A DNA stretch of 6,391 bases from Alphaproteobacteria bacterium (GTDB lineage Bacteria > Pseudomonadota > Alphaproteobacteria > DAOWDM01): NCBI GenBank assembly GCA_030639035.1, contig DAOWDM010000203.1, forward strand, positions 1-6,391, given 5' to 3'. Each line of letters begins with the position of its first letter. The stretch's first letter is position 1. The notes beneath the pieces were generated by a model, which was not told the DNA's origin, searched no databases, and was given only the letters and a program-made list of their open reading frames with translations. Positions 6,299 through 6,391 of the stretch are shown in pieces. The position numbers were made by a program, and so were the translations under genes.

Positions 6299-6391
6299 AT
6301 GACTAAATGTGTCGCCCTTGTAGTTGCAGCAGGAAGAGGTCATCGTTTTGGAGCAGATATTCCGAAACAATATCAAGAACTTAATGGAAGA
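6299..6391 (+). CDS. ispD: 2-C-methyl-D-erythritol 4-phosphate cytidylyltransferase IspD, N-terminal part (cut by window end)
   Basis: IspD transfers CMP from CTP to MEP in the MEP isoprenoid pathway. Only 31 codons are visible, but they carry the CTP-binding signature: LVVAAGRGHRFGADIPKQY (7-25), with the glycine-rich loop AAGRGHRFG and the conserved K23 in PKQY. The start is ATG 6299, with GGA nine bases upstream. In many alphaproteobacteria this gene is an ispDF fusion located next to dusB; whether it is fused to IspF cannot be seen here. Divergent from dusB. Confidence 0.93.
   Translation, partial: MTKCVALVVAAGRGHRFGADIPKQYQELNGR

Noticed and set aside
1..6391. CRISPR array, tRNA/rRNA genes, transposase or phage genes
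   Set aside because: No evenly spaced direct repeats, no recognised tRNA or rRNA sequence and no transposase or phage-like protein; the three palindromic repeats are dispersed and in mixed orientation.

Overview
The window is AT-rich bacterial DNA that reads as a chromosomal segment of a low-GC alphaproteobacterium. The basis is gene order: ispD diverging from dusB (nifR3), then an ntr locus in which ntrY and ntrX are followed by trkA, is a conserved alphaproteobacterial arrangement. The proteins fit it too: the NtrX lacks the GAFTGA loop, and the small DNA-binding protein ends like an alphaproteobacterial NtrC. The low GC, the reduced ntr locus and the small palindromic intergenic repeats suggest a host-associated or otherwise streamlined lineage. 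The species cannot be named from this sequence.

Layout, from right to left, which is the direction of transcription for most genes: the first 31 codons of ispD run rightward off the window end (6299-6391, + strand). Divergent from it, on the minus strand, come dusB (5220-6242), an 87-residue Fis/NtrC-type DNA-binding protein (4964-5227) overlapping the dusB stop, ntrY (2680 to about 4905), ntrX (1277-2659, 20 bp after ntrY) and, after a 210-bp gap, trkA (1066 running off the left edge). All non-coding gaps are short: 6243-6298, 4906-4963, 2660-2679 and 1067-1276.

NtrY (membrane histidine kinase) and NtrX (response regulator) form a two-component pair. TrkA is the cytoplasmic NAD-binding subunit of a K+ uptake system. 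DusB is a tRNA dihydrouridine synthase. The position normally occupied by ntrB-ntrC in alphaproteobacteria, between dusB and ntrY, holds only a stand-alone NtrC output domain. This reproduces the dusB-fis arrangement of gammaproteobacteria.

Three copies of a palindromic repeat of about 34 bp were found: two in opposite orientation between ntrX and trkA, and one directly in front of (or within) the 5' end of ntrY. Their stem sequences differ but keep pairing. The most interesting points are the solo NtrC-derived Fis-like gene and the repeat at the ntrY translation start.
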